Under the pieces are notes generated by a model that had not been told where the DNA came from, ran no database searches, and worked only from the letters and a program-made list of their open reading frames with translations. Below, piece after piece: positions 53,706-62,057 of a stretch of 64,000 nucleotides of DNA. The translations under genes and the position numbers were made by a program. Source of the stretch: Anaeromassilibacillus sp. An200 (lineage in GTDB: Bacteria > Bacillota > Clostridia > Oscillospirales > Acutalibacteraceae); assembly GCF_002160025.1 (NCBI RefSeq), contig NZ_NFJU01000023.1:1-64000 (forward strand), written 5' to 3'. How positions within the stretch are numbered: the stretch's first letter is position 1; each line of letters starts with the position of its first letter.

Positions 53706-54123
53706 TCAAGAGTCAGTTCCAACAGGTTCATTCACTGGAATTTCCCCGACAAAGTTGTAGGCAATTTTGACTTCCTGAATCTTCTGGTCGTCTATCCTTT
53801 TGACCTTGTCCACCAGAATGTGGCTAATTAGGCAGTTAAGAACTGTTTGGTTAGCGGTTGCGGTGGGAAGAGCTTCGACATATTTTGTGCTTGATGGCTC
53901 AATAATTATCAAAACAATAGAACGCTCTTCCTGAATAATCCATATAATACGCATGCTGAAATATTCCGTTTTTCTCAGCATAGTCCCGAAGCATGATTTT
54001 TTGATTGCTGATGCTCATGCTCTCGTTAACACCACCATCATCCAAAGAAATGCGGCAATAGAGAGTTTTGATCTTCAAGTTGATTTGCTTTTTCTGCCTA
54101 TAGTAAACTCCTTCTATGAACAA
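53706..54123 (-). pseudogene. Gutted large serine recombinase
   Basis: The N-terminal resolvase start is clear: KTLYCRISLDDGGVNESMSI, then NQKIMLRDYAEKNGIF, with the catalytic Ser region. Directly after a frame change comes the far C-terminal end: QTVLNCLISHILVDKVKRID followed by VKIAYNFVGEIPV. The whole catalytic core, zinc ribbon and coiled coil (about 400 residues) are deleted. It belongs to the same TnpX-like family as the intact recombinase at 62503, so it marks the grave of an older integrative element. Confidence 0.75.
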
Positions 54124-54513
54124 AAATACAACAATTATACTATACCATGTTCCTGCTACAAATTCAAATAGTCATTAAGCCGCTTTCTGACTCAGATTCG
54201 TAATTTTCTGGTCTTTTTTCTAACTATTCACAGGTTTGGCACCCGGTTATCTATTCAAAGGCTTCCTGTATGGTTTTTTGTTGGAAAACTCCCACACCAC
54301 GATAAGCTGCACTTTTTGTTTTGACTTTTTCTATAGGCTGCCTCAATAGAAAATGCCAAGGATACTGGCAACGAAGTTCGGCAATAGACTTCAAGAAACT
54401 GTACACGATCGTTTGGCTTGTGAGTCTGACTTTTCATCTTTTCTTATAAAATCTTGTTGCTTTCCTTGTCGAAGCATTATAAAGGGAAAGAAAGCACAGT
54501 ATATTCCTCTGAA
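54124..54513. other. Gene-free AT-rich spacer
   Basis: About 390 bp with no frame that has a start signal and no recognisable remnant. A promoter lies at its right end. Confidence 0.5.
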
Positions 54514-54542
54514 TTGCCAAAGCGGCCCGCCTATGGTATGAT
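54514..54542 (+). promoter_or_regulatory. Sigma-A promoter of the macro-domain gene
   Basis: TTGCCA, exactly 17 bp, TATGAT, about 28 bp ahead of the macro-domain ATG. It shares its spacer and -10 with 51499-51527. Confidence 0.7.
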
Positions 54543-54569
54543 GACACCAAAGCGCGAGGAGGTGCCGTC

Positions 54570-55568
54570 ATGCCCCTGCAAATTGTACGAAACGATATTA
54601 CCACCATGAAGGTGGACGCCATCGTCAACGCCGCCAACGAGAGCCTGCTGGGCGGTGGAGGTGTGGACGGGGCCATCCACCGTGCCGCCGGGCCGGAGCT
54701 GCTGGCCGAGTGCCGCACCCTGAACGGCTGCAAAACAGGACAGGCCAAGATCACCAAGGGCTACCGTCTGCCGGCGAAGTTTGTCATCCATACCGTAGGC
54801 CCCATCTGGCGGGGCGGCGGCCACGGGGAGCGGGAGTTGCTGGTTTCCGCCTACCGCTCCTCTCTGGAGCTGGCACTGGCCAATGGGTGCGAAACCGTGG
54901 CGTTCCCGCTGATCTCCTCCGGCGTGTACGGCTACCCCAAGGACCAGGCGCTGAGGGTGGCGGTGGACACCATCGGGGAGTTCCTGCTCTCCCATGATAT
55001 GACGGTGTATCTGGTCATCTTCGACCGGGCCGCTTATACCATCGGCGGCAAGCTCTTTGCCGATATCGCCGCCTATATCGATGACCGCTATGTGGAGGCC
55101 CACACCGACCGCTATGAGAACCAGCGCCGCCGGATGGCCTTGGAATCCATGCCTGCGGAGGAGCCGCAGTGGATGCCTGCTCCTTGTACCATGGGGGCTC
55201 CCGGCCTGGACGAAGCCCTCAGCGAGCTGGACGAGAGCTTTTCCCAGATGCTGCTGCGCAAGATCGACGAGCGGGGCATGACCGACGCCCAGTGCTACAA
55301 AAAGGCCAACATCGACCGCAAGCTCTTTTCAAAAATCCGCTCGGATGTCCACTATAAGCCCTCCAAGCCCACCGCCATGGCCTTCGCCGTAGCGCTTGAG
55401 CTGCCACTGGCCGAGGCTCGTGAAATGCTGGAAAAGGCGGGCTTTGCCTTCTCCCACGCCAGCAAGTTCGACATCATCGTGGAGTATTTCATTGCCCACC
55501 AGAACTACAACATCTTCGAGATCAACGAGGCTCTGTTCGCCTTTGACCAGAGCCTGCTGGGAGGATAA
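54570..55568 (+). CDS. Macro-domain protein with C-terminal helical domain
   Basis: 332 aa, ATG after GAGGAGG. The macro domain (about 1-170) has [20 protein letters not shown] and IHTVGPIW, and the [10 protein letters not shown] loop, which bind ADP-ribose. Such proteins remove ADP-ribose or O-acetyl groups. The C-terminal 130 residues contain [20 protein letters not shown], a helical region like the XRE-type fold that often accompanies this macro subtype in Clostridia. It is 3 bp ahead of the DUF2200 gene, one transcription unit. Confidence 0.9.
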   Translation: MPLQIVRNDITTMKVDAIVNAANESLLGGGGVDGAIHRAAGPELLAECRTLNGCKTGQAKITKGYRLPAKFVIHTVGPIWRGGGHGERELLVSAYRSSLELALANGCETVAFPLISSGVYGYPKDQALRVAVDTIGEFLLSHDMTVYLVIFDRAAYTIGGKLFADIAAYIDDRYVEAHTDRYENQRRRMALESMPAEEPQWMPAPCTMGAPGLDEALSELDESFSQMLLRKIDERGMTDAQCYKKANIDRKLFSKIRSDVHYKPSKPTAMAFAVALELPLAEAREMLEKAGFAFSHASKFDIIVEYFIAHQNYNIFEINEALFAFDQSLLGG

Positions 55569-55571
55569 GCC

Positions 55572-55922
55572 ATGCCGCAGATGGATATCACAGAAATGAC
55601 CTTTGCCAGGGTGTACCCCCTGCTGGTAGCCAAAGCGGAGAAAAGGGGCCGCACCCGGGACGAGGTGGATCAGGTCACCGCCTGGCTCACCGGCTACACG
55701 CCGGAGGAGCTGGGCGGGCTGGAGCAGTCCGACACCAGCTATGGGGACTTCTTCCGAAACGCCCCCGCCATGAACCCGGAGCGAACGCTGATTACCGGCA
55801 AGATCTGCGGCATCCGAGTGGAGGAGATCGAGGACCCACTCATGCGGGACATCCGGTATCTCGATAAGCTGGTGGACGAGCTGGCCAAGGGCAAACCCAT
55901 GGAGAAGATCCTGCGAAAGTAG
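55572..55922 (+). CDS. DUF2200 family protein
   Basis: 116 aa. The pattern MTFARVYPLLVAKAEKRGRT, VTAWLTGYTPEEL and ICGIRVEEIEDPLMRDIRYL is the standard course of DUF2200 proteins. It is soluble and helical, with no enzyme motif. Ribosome site GGGAGGAT in the end of the macro-domain gene. Function unknown; its constant small size and pairing with the macro gene suggest a partner role. Confidence 0.85.
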   Translation: MPQMDITEMTFARVYPLLVAKAEKRGRTRDEVDQVTAWLTGYTPEELGGLEQSDTSYGDFFRNAPAMNPERTLITGKICGIRVEEIEDPLMRDIRYLDKLVDELAKGKPMEKILRK

Positions 55923-55934
55923 AGGTCAGGCAGT

Positions 55935-56663
55935 ATGCAAGATAACTATGTAGGCGACATTGGCGATTACGGAAAGTACGGCCTTTTGCGAAATGTGACT
56001 GCCGCCGGCCTTCGACTGGCTGTCAACTGGTACCGGGTGATCCCCACTCGTCCAGGCAAGCAGGAAGATGGAAAATTTACGGACTATCTGCACAAACCAG
56101 ATACATATCGGCAGTATGATCCGGAGCTGTTCGACTGTCTGTCGTATCTTGTGAAGAAAAATCGAACCATTGAGGCTGTGGAAAAGAGCAATATCCTCAA
56201 TGCCCGCTTTTTTACTGAACGGCTGACAGCGGCTGGCCGAAAACAGTGGCACATGGCGGCGTTGGAGGCTACCAATGGAATGGACATTGTCTTTCTCGAT
56301 CCAGATAACGGCCTCGAAACAGTAAAGATGCATCAGGATGGTTCTGCTAAGGAGAAACATGTCACCTGGCAAGAGATCAAGGACTACTACAACCGTGGGC
56401 AAAGTGTGATCTTGTACCATCATCGGCCACAGTCTGATTCAAAAGAGGTCTGTGTACAAAAAATGTTGGAATTTCAGAAGAACCATTTGCAGGCAGACGG
56501 TGTACTTGGTTTAGAATATTATCGTTTTACAAATCGCTATTATTTCCTGTTTGCTCATCAGGCCCATTTGTCCATATTGGATGCCGTGTATCACTCTGTG
56601 GCAAAGAACTGGGCAGGACTTTGTGCCCCTGTTGGAATTTGTCGCTCACCAAGCGACCACTGA
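55935..56663 (+). CDS. Conserved hypothetical protein, possible nucleotide- or methyl-transfer fold
   Basis: 242 aa. It opens with QDNYVGDIGDYGKYGLLRNV, a phrase seen in a family of uncharacterised bacterial proteins. IVFLDPDNGLE in the middle looks like a Rossmann acidic loop, and VILYHHRPQ follows. The pattern recalls TcmP-like or methyltransferase-like folds, but no SAM-binding motif is clear. Ribosome site AGAGG, 12 bp after the DUF2200 gene. The last dozen residues may be a non-native tail. Confidence 0.6.
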   Translation: MQDNYVGDIGDYGKYGLLRNVTAAGLRLAVNWYRVIPTRPGKQEDGKFTDYLHKPDTYRQYDPELFDCLSYLVKKNRTIEAVEKSNILNARFFTERLTAAGRKQWHMAALEATNGMDIVFLDPDNGLETVKMHQDGSAKEKHVTWQEIKDYYNRGQSVILYHHRPQSDSKEVCVQKMLEFQKNHLQADGVLGLEYYRFTNRYYFLFAHQAHLSILDAVYHSVAKNWAGLCAPVGICRSPSDH

Positions 56664-56667
56664 ATAT

Positions 56668-56723
56668 ACAAATCCCCCTATACTGTGCTTGTAAGCCAAA
56701 CAACACAGTATAGGGGGATTTGT
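56668..56723 (+). promoter_or_regulatory. 20-bp perfect inverted repeat touching the vWA start codon
   Basis: Arms at 56668-56687 and 56704-56723 are exact reverse complements with a 16-nt loop. The right arm contains the only purine-rich ribosome-site-like run (AGGGGGA) and ends one base before the ATG at 56725. In RNA the hairpin would hide that site. There is little T-run, so it is not a standard terminator. Confidence 0.75.
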
Positions 56724-56724
56724 T

Positions 56725-57384
56725 ATGAAGAAGAATTTGATGGAACTGGTGTTCATTCTGGACCGCAGCGGCTCCATGCAGGGGCTGGAGGGGGACACCA
56801 TCGGCGGCTTCAACGCCATGCTCGAAAAGCAGAAGAAGGAGCCCGGCGAGGCGTTCGTCTCCACTGTCCTCTTTGACGATCAGACCGAGGTGCTCCACGA
56901 CCGGGTGAAGGTGAGCGAGGTCCAGCCCATCACCGACAAGGAGTACTATGTGCGGGGCTGCACCGCCCTGCTGGACGCAATCGGCGGGGCCATCCACCAC
57001 ATCGGCAACATCCACAAGTATGCCCGGCCCGAGGACGTGCCGGAGCACACCCTGTTCGTCATCACCACCGACGTCATGGAGAACGCCAGCCGCCGCTACT
57101 CCGCCCAGCGGGTCAAGGAGATGATCCAGCGCCAGAAGGAGAAGTACGGCTGGGAGTTTCTCTTCCTGGGTGCCAACATCGACGCGGTGGAAACCGCAGG
57201 CAGCTTAGGCATCGCCCCCGACCGGGCGGTGAACTATCACTGTGACAGCGTGGGCACCCGCCTTAACTACGAGATGGTGGGTCAGGCCGTGGCCGCCGTT
57301 CGGTGCAGCGCGCCTCTGGACAAACACTGGAAGGACGCCATCGAGGAGGACTTCCGCAAACGGCAGAAGAAGGGGCGGCAGTGA
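56725..57384 (+). CDS. von Willebrand factor A domain protein
   Basis: 219 aa. MIDAS motif VFILDRSGSMQG (Asp13, Ser15, Ser17), then FDDQTEV, a Thr in GCTALLDAIG and the ITTDVMENAS acid. All metal-site parts are present in a small stand-alone vWA like those in TerY/YegL-type proteins. The C-terminus is basic. Cytoplasmic, no signal peptide. The start lies in the long inverted repeat, so translation may be controlled. Confidence 0.9.
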   Translation: MKKNLMELVFILDRSGSMQGLEGDTIGGFNAMLEKQKKEPGEAFVSTVLFDDQTEVLHDRVKVSEVQPITDKEYYVRGCTALLDAIGGAIHHIGNIHKYARPEDVPEHTLFVITTDVMENASRRYSAQRVKEMIQRQKEKYGWEFLFLGANIDAVETAGSLGIAPDRAVNYHCDSVGTRLNYEMVGQAVAAVRCSAPLDKHWKDAIEEDFRKRQKKGRQ

Positions 57385-57534
57385 GTGTCGGTCAAATGAA
57401 GGGGCTTTTCAGGGAGTTTCGGATAACAGTTTTCGTCCGATCCATCTTCATGTACGATACCGCTTTTCCTGCGATAGCACAGCTTGTTCTTTCTGAGGCG
57501 ATTGGGTACAATAGGAGCAACGGAGGGAAGTGTC

Positions 57535-58065
57535 ATGGGAAAACTTGTGTTATATCTTGCTGTGAGCGTGGACGGCTATCTTGCTGACGAACAGGGTGGC
57601 GTGGGCTGGCTGGGGGGCGACGGCAGCGAGCCGGAGAATTTCGGCAGTTACCCCGCCTTTTACGAGAAGGTGGAGGTCATCCTCATGGGCTGGTCTACCT
57701 ACCACCAGATCGTCACGGAGCTCTCCCCGGACAGTTGGCCCTATGAGGGGCGCCCCTGTTATGTGGTGACCCATCGAAGCGAGCCGGACCGGGAGGGCAT
57801 CACCTTTTGGAACAGGCCGATCACAGAGCTGGCGGGCAAGCTGAAAGAGGAACATAAGGGCAATATCTGGATCTGCGGCGGTGCTTCGGTGGCCGGTCAG
57901 TTGCTCAAAGAGGGCTGTGTCGACCAGCTGTGGCTATCCATTATCCCCACGGTGCTGGGCAAAGGCGTGCGGCTGTTTCCGGAGCTTTCTCAGGAAATGC
58001 CCCTGAAGCTGGTGGGGACGGAACGCTACAACGGCATTGTTGCTCTGGTCTACGAAAGGCGATGA
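57535..58065 (+). CDS. Dihydrofolate reductase/RibD C-terminal family protein
   Basis: 176 aa from the ATG at 57535, after CGGAGGGAAG. The fold is that of YwjB/YyaP-type RibD_C proteins: LYLAVSVDGYLAD at the N-terminus, ILMGWSTYHQIV, IWICGGASVAGQLL (NADPH loop) and LSIIPTVLGKGVRLF. Members reduce folate-like or pterin/flavin-pathway molecules; substrate here unknown. Overlaps the GNAT gene (ATGA). Confidence 0.9.
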   Translation: MGKLVLYLAVSVDGYLADEQGGVGWLGGDGSEPENFGSYPAFYEKVEVILMGWSTYHQIVTELSPDSWPYEGRPCYVVTHRSEPDREGITFWNRPITELAGKLKEEHKGNIWICGGASVAGQLLKEGCVDQLWLSIIPTVLGKGVRLFPELSQEMPLKLVGTERYNGIVALVYERR

Positions 58066-58517
58066 CGGCAGACATGAAAATCCGGGAAATCATTGACCGT
58101 AAAAAGGAATATCTCGATTTGCTGCTGTTGGCGGACGAGCAGGAAGACATGATCGACCGTTATCTGGAGCATGGGACCATGTATGTGCTGGAGGACGATG
58201 GAGTCAAGGCCGAGTGCGTGGTGACGGACGAGGGCGGCGGCATTCTGGAACTGAAAAACATTGCCGTAGTGCCGGACTGTCAGGGCAAGGGATACGGAAA
58301 AGCTTTCGTGAACTTCCTTGTCCGAACTTATAGGGAGCAGTATGCGGTGCTGCAGGTTGGCACCGGAGACAGCCCGTCCACCATCCCCTTTTATGAAGCC
58401 TGCGGCTTTCGTAGGCACCATCTGGTCAAGAACTTTTTTACTGACCACTACGACCACCCCATCTACGAGTGCGGGGTGCAGCTGGTGGACATGGTGTACC
58501 TGCAAAGAGAGCTATGA
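58062..58517 (+). CDS. GNAT-family N-acetyltransferase
   Basis: 151 aa from the ATG at 58062, overlapping the upstream stop. The acetyl-CoA loop VVPDCQGKGYGKAFVNFL (the Q/RxxGxG/A pattern) and the motif-B stretch IPFYEACGFRRHH are clear. Likely substrate not known. Coupled with the DHFR-like gene; a strong terminator follows immediately. Confidence 0.9.
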   Translation: MTADMKIREIIDRKKEYLDLLLLADEQEDMIDRYLEHGTMYVLEDDGVKAECVVTDEGGGILELKNIAVVPDCQGKGYGKAFVNFLVRTYREQYAVLQVGTGDSPSTIPFYEACGFRRHHLVKNFFTDHYDHPIYECGVQLVDMVYLQREL

Positions 58518-58551
58518 AAAGCGGAGCGCCCATGTGAAGCGCTCCGCTTTT
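58517..58551 (+). terminator. Intrinsic terminator after the GNAT gene
   Basis: AAAAGCGGAGCGC and GCGCTCCGCTTTT form a 13-bp perfect stem with a 9-nt loop. Confidence 0.92.
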
Positions 58552-58634
58552 GCTGTGGTATAGATATTGATCATTGTTCGGGTCGGGTGCAACTACCCCC
58601 AAAGTGTCGGGAGTTCACGACCAAATTCAGCCGG

Positions 58635-59195
58635 TCATTTCAGCTTGACGCCGTCCCGGAAGGCATTGCCCACCTTCTCGCCCAGCACCCGGTATGTGTT
58701 GTGGATGGGGTCAAAGGTGATGGGCCGCAGCTTATCCGGGTCGATCTTCCCGTCAGCGTCCAAAACGGACTCGTCGGCGCTCACGTTGACGATCTCGCCC
58801 ACCAGACGGAAGCTCTCCGGGTCGTAGCTCACCAGGCGGCATTCCACCGCCATGGGCAGCTCATCGATGAGGAGCGCGTCCACAAACTCCGACTTGGTGG
58901 TGTGCCAGCCAGCCTTTGCTACCTTGTCCGCCACCTGGTTGCCGGACTCAATGCCCACATAGTCACAGGCCACCGTCTGCTCCACTGTGGCCATGCTCAC
59001 GGTGAACGCCTTGCGGGCCAGGATGTTGGCGGTGGTCTTATGCTCGGCGCTGATGCACATGCTCAGCTCCTTGTCCTCGCTGATGCCGCCCCAGGCCGCG
59101 TTCATGGCGTCGGGGGTGCCGTCCTCATTGTAGGTGGCCAGAATAAAGACCGGCTGGGGATAGGTCCAGGGCTTGGCTCCAAAATTCTTGCGCAT
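58635..59195 (-). CDS. Flavin reductase-like FMN-binding protein
   Basis: 186 aa, ATG after AAGGAGG. N-terminal KPWTYPQPVFILATYNEDG, and PDAMNAAWGGISEDKELSMC, the FMN-binding split-barrel pattern. The core EHKTTANILARKAFTVSMA and the DPIHNTYRVLGEKVG ending match the flavoredoxin/flavin reductase family of anaerobes. It likely transfers electrons through FMN in the cytoplasm. Monocistronic on the minus strand. Confidence 0.9.
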   Translation of the reverse strand: MRKNFGAKPWTYPQPVFILATYNEDGTPDAMNAAWGGISEDKELSMCISAEHKTTANILARKAFTVSMATVEQTVACDYVGIESGNQVADKVAKAGWHTTKSEFVDALLIDELPMAVECRLVSYDPESFRLVGEIVNVSADESVLDADGKIDPDKLRPITFDPIHNTYRVLGEKVGNAFRDGVKLK

Positions 59196-59272
59196 AGCGA
59201 TTCCTCCTTATCATTTGTCTCTATTGTATACCTGATACACCAAAACATAAAATGCCTGTTTCCTATGTGCGG

Positions 59273-60070
59273 CTATTCGCCGGGGGTATTGGGATCTTTG
59301 CCGTCAAAGAAAGGAAGTGCGATGCGCAGCCATTCCTCCGGCAGATAGACGGACAGATAGCCGTGCCCGTATCCTTTTGCCTCGTAGATCCGGCAGGTGG
59401 GAAGCAGCCGCTGGAACGTACGGGCGGAGTTCTTGACGCACTTCATCTCCTTCTCCCCGTGCCAATACATGACCTGGGCATGGCTGTTTCTCACGCTTTC
59501 TTTCACGCGGTATTGCGCCATATAGGTCCGGTACATGGTGTATAAGGTTTTTCGCGGCGTTCTGGGCATATCCCGCAGATAATATTCCTGGATCTCCCGG
59601 GGATAGGTCATCTTCGCGGGCAGCAGCTTGGACATAAGCTTTAACTGGATGCGGCACGCCCATTCGCTGAACAGCATCCATCCAAACAGCCATACCGAGG
59701 CGATACAGAACCGGGCCATCATGGGCTGCGGGTAACAAAGGCTGCCGTCAACGATGGCTTTTTCGGTAAGATCCGGCTTCCGCGCCAAAAGCTCCATCAC
59801 GATCTGGCCACCCAAGGAAACTCCGCACAGGGCGAAGAGGTGTCCGCCGCAATGCTGCTGGATATAGTCCATGAGCTGGTCTGCGGTCCGCTCGGTGGAG
59901 ACATAGGGCGTTCGATATGCCTCGCCATGGCCATCCAGCGTAGGCAGGATCACATGGTAGTGCTGGGCCAGGACACGGGCCTGCCGCAGGTAATTCCACC
60001 AAGCGTTTCCACCGCCGTGGATCAGCATGATGTGAGGGCGCGTATCATCTCCGAATTCATGAAAGGTCAT
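59273..60070 (-). CDS. Alpha/beta hydrolase
   Basis: 265 aa from the ATG at 60070, after GGGAGGAG. The oxyanion region is LIHGGGNAWWNY, the nucleophile elbow GVSLGGQIV has the catalytic Ser near residue 95, and LPTLDGHGEAYR and the late GYGHGYLSV supply the Asp and His positions. The cap domain (about 125-200) is helical with hydrophobic stretches, suggesting a lipid-like substrate. Substrate not known. Confidence 0.88.
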   Translation of the reverse strand: MTFHEFGDDTRPHIMLIHGGGNAWWNYLRQARVLAQHYHVILPTLDGHGEAYRTPYVSTERTADQLMDYIQQHCGGHLFALCGVSLGGQIVMELLARKPDLTEKAIVDGSLCYPQPMMARFCIASVWLFGWMLFSEWACRIQLKLMSKLLPAKMTYPREIQEYYLRDMPRTPRKTLYTMYRTYMAQYRVKESVRNSHAQVMYWHGEKEMKCVKNSARTFQRLLPTCRIYEAKGYGHGYLSVYLPEEWLRIALPFFDGKDPNTPGE

Positions 60071-60177
60071 ATTGGATCTCCTCCCGAATGGGTAAAACAG
60101 GATGCCTGGGTCATTATACTGCAAGTCTGCGCAAAATTCCATACCCGAGCAGAGAGACATCCGGGGCGCATAAAAGC

Positions 60178-60222
60178 AAGGCTCCCACCCTCTGAAATTC
60201 CGAGGGCGGGAGCCTTGCTTAT
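60178..60222 (-). terminator. Intrinsic terminator of the XRE zinc-ribbon gene
   Basis: GCAAGGCTCCC and GGGAGCCTTGC with inner CCCTC/GAGGG form a stem of about 16 bp with one mismatch. It stands directly after the end of the minus-strand regulator gene. Confidence 0.75.
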
Positions 60223-60662
60223 CTCTGCTTCCAATGATTCAGTTTTGGCAGCTGGGCTGCAAAGTAGGCTCTGACCTGTTCCGGGGGCCAGGTTTCATTG
60301 GCCATGTGGCCCTCCAGAAAGTCCAGCAGCTCCTCCAGGCTGGTGTAGACAAATTTCCCGTCGGTATAGCACCACTTGCAGTACGCCTCGTTGAAAGCGC
60401 CGTCCGGCTCCCGGCTGATATTGGCGTCCTCCAGGGGCATTCCGCAGCACTGGCAGATCAGCTGCCGGGGCGAGCCCAGCAGGGTGTTGATGGAGACGTC
60501 AAACAGTTTGGAGAGCAGCTTTAGCGTCTCCGTATTGGGCACCGTTTCGCCGGTTTCCCAGCGGGAAACCGCCTGCCGGGTCACGTGGACCTTTTCTGCC
60601 AGCTGCTCCTGGGAAAAGCCGCGCCTGGCGCGCAGCTCCAGAAGGATTTCTTTGGGTTCCAT
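60219..60662 (-). CDS. XRE regulator with zinc-ribbon domain
   Basis: 147 aa from the ATG at 60662, after AAGGTGG. The N-terminal helix-turn-helix (FSQEQLAEKVHVTRQAVSRW, then TVPNTETLKLLSKLF) is of the classical XRE type. The second half is the 'putative zinc ribbon' (PF12674-like) domain: CQCCGMPLED, then NEAYCKWCYTDGKF, with two CxxC pairs. This fusion is common in Clostridia. It probably senses metal, redox state or a small ligand. Divergent from the ArsR gene across about 190 bp. Confidence 0.9.
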   Translation of the reverse strand: MEPKEILLELRARRGFSQEQLAEKVHVTRQAVSRWETGETVPNTETLKLLSKLFDVSINTLLGSPRQLICQCCGMPLEDANISREPDGAFNEAYCKWCYTDGKFVYTSLEELLDFLEGHMANETWPPEQVRAYFAAQLPKLNHWKQR

Positions 60663-60801
60663 ATCGATCACCACCTTACCCGAAGCATACCACACGGGGA
60701 ACAAAAAGCAAAGCAACTGGCTGTTGCCCCTGGCCTGATGGTTGATCGGTCAGTGTCCCAATGAACTCGATTTTCTTGACCAATCATCCGCGCACTGTAG
60801 T

Positions 60802-60813
60802 TTATGCTATAAT
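60802..60813 (+). promoter_or_regulatory. Extended -10 promoter of the ArsR operon
   Basis: TATGCTATAAT: TATAAT at 60808-60813 with TG one base upstream. TTGACC lies 26 bp away, too far for a normal -35, so an extended -10 promoter is the better reading. Confidence 0.6.
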
Positions 60814-60852
60814 GGTTCATGCGCGTCGATCATGGAGGACGGAGGTGACCAA

Positions 60853-61221
60853 ATGGCTGAACCAACGAGCGGCAATCAGCTGGCGCAGCAATTCCAGGCC
60901 TGCCGCCCAGCGTTCTGCGCGATTGGAGACGAGACCCGCCAGCTTATTCTCCGGGTGTTCATTGAGAATTGCGGAACAGGGGGTCTGCGGGTGGGAGAAC
61001 TCCAAGCGAGCACGAATCTCTCCCGCGCGGCGGTGTCCCACCATCTGAAAGTCCTGAAGGATGCGGGGATCATCACATTCCGGCGGGAAGGGACGAAAAA
61101 TTACTATTATCTGGACTCTGCAAGCAGCAGCCTGCTGGCTGTGTCGGAGCTGCTGCAGGATGCCGTCCGGCAGATGAAACACTGCCCGACCTATCAGGAA
61201 AACGAAGGAGAACACAAATGA
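60853..61221 (+). CDS. ArsR/SmtB-type transcriptional repressor
   Basis: 122 aa from the ATG at 60853, after GGAGGTG. Winged helix: GDETRQLILRVFIENCG, then LSRAAVSHHLKVLKDAGIIT and FRREGTKNYYYL. Metal-binding Cys in helix 3 are absent, so the signal is probably not a classical heavy metal. It overlaps the flavodoxin-ferredoxin gene (ATGA) and probably controls it. Confidence 0.9.
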   Translation: MAEPTSGNQLAQQFQACRPAFCAIGDETRQLILRVFIENCGTGGLRVGELQASTNLSRAAVSHHLKVLKDAGIITFRREGTKNYYYLDSASSSLLAVSELLQDAVRQMKHCPTYQENEGEHK

Positions 61222-62054
61222 GGATCTATCAAATCCTATTCAGCCCCACAGGAGGCACAAAAAAGGCTGCCGCTCCCTTTGCGGAGGTATTCGGGCAGGA
61301 GGTCAGCACCATTGACCTGACTGATGCCAGCATGGATTTTTCCCAGATCTCTCTGGACAAAGAGGACATCTGTGTCGTGGCCGTCCCCTCCTTTGGCGGC
61401 CGGGTCCCGGCCATCGCGGCGGAACGGCTGAAGCGCATCCGCGCCAGCGGCGCAATGGCCATTCTGGTGGTGGTCTATGGAAACCGGGCCTATGATGACA
61501 CGCTGTTGGAACTGAAAACCTGCCTGAAGCGTGCCGGTTTCCGCTGCGCCGCGGCTGTGGCAGCCGTGGCGGAACATTCCATCATGCGCCAGTTTGCCAC
61601 GGGCCGTCCAGATTCCGGTGATCTGGCGGAACTGTCTCGATTTGCCAAAGAGATCCGCCGGTGTCTGAAGGAGGGGCGAATCCCGGATGACCTGGCCGTT
61701 CCCGGCAATGATCCATTCAGGGAGTATTCCGGGATTCCCATCAAGCTCTCCGCCAGGAAGAAGTGTACGAACTGCGGGCTGTGCGCTAAGCAGTGTCCCG
61801 TTCAGGCGATTCCGGCGGCAGCTCCCACCAAAACCGATCATAAAACATGCATCAGCTGTATGCGCTGCGTCAGCATCTGTCCGGCTCATGCACGAAGCAT
61901 CAACCCTATCCTGACAGCGGTTGCCGCGGGCAAGATGAAGAAGATCTGCAGCGTACCAAGAAGAACGAACTGTTTCTCGGAGAATGACAAAAGGGTGACT
62001 CCCATACTGTCGTTCCTACAAAGGCCCCTGGCTTTCTGCCGGGGGCCTTCGTAG
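61218..62054 (+). CDS. EFR1-like flavodoxin-ferredoxin protein with frameshifted end
   Basis: 278 aa as read. The N-terminal flavodoxin-like domain (YQILFSPTGGTKKAAAPF; VAVPSFGGRVPAIAAERL) is followed by two 4Fe-4S motifs, CTNCGLCAKQCPVQAI and CISCMRCVSICPAHA. The last 35 residues are unlike the family. In another frame the same DNA reads QRTKKNELFLGE and stops at 61985-61987, the normal family end, so a one-base change near 61940-61950 has shifted the frame. The shifted frame reads straight through a terminator hairpin (about 62020-62052). Function before the ending should be intact. Likely electron carrier under ArsR control. Confidence 0.85.
   Translation: MRIYQILFSPTGGTKKAAAPFAEVFGQEVSTIDLTDASMDFSQISLDKEDICVVAVPSFGGRVPAIAAERLKRIRASGAMAILVVVYGNRAYDDTLLELKTCLKRAGFRCAAAVAAVAEHSIMRQFATGRPDSGDLAELSRFAKEIRRCLKEGRIPDDLAVPGNDPFREYSGIPIKLSARKKCTNCGLCAKQCPVQAIPAAAPTKTDHKTCISCMRCVSICPAHARSINPILTAVAAGKMKKICSVPRRTNCFSENDKRVTPILSFLQRPLAFCRGPS
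62020..62052 (+). terminator. Intrinsic terminator inside the shifted end of the ferredoxin gene
   Basis: AAGGCCCC and GGGGCCTT with inner GGC/GCC pairs around TTTCT. It overlaps the extra codons of the frameshifted gene. Confidence 0.8.
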
Positions 62055-62057
62055 CCT

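Noticed and set aside
54531-55103. 190-aa minus-strand frame opposite the macro domain
   Set aside because: Shadow frame in GC-rich DNA; the macro-domain motifs on the plus strand are decisive.
58587-59348. 253-aa plus-strand frame opposite the flavin reductase
   Set aside because: Antisense shadow; no ribosome site and the minus-strand gene has clear family motifs.
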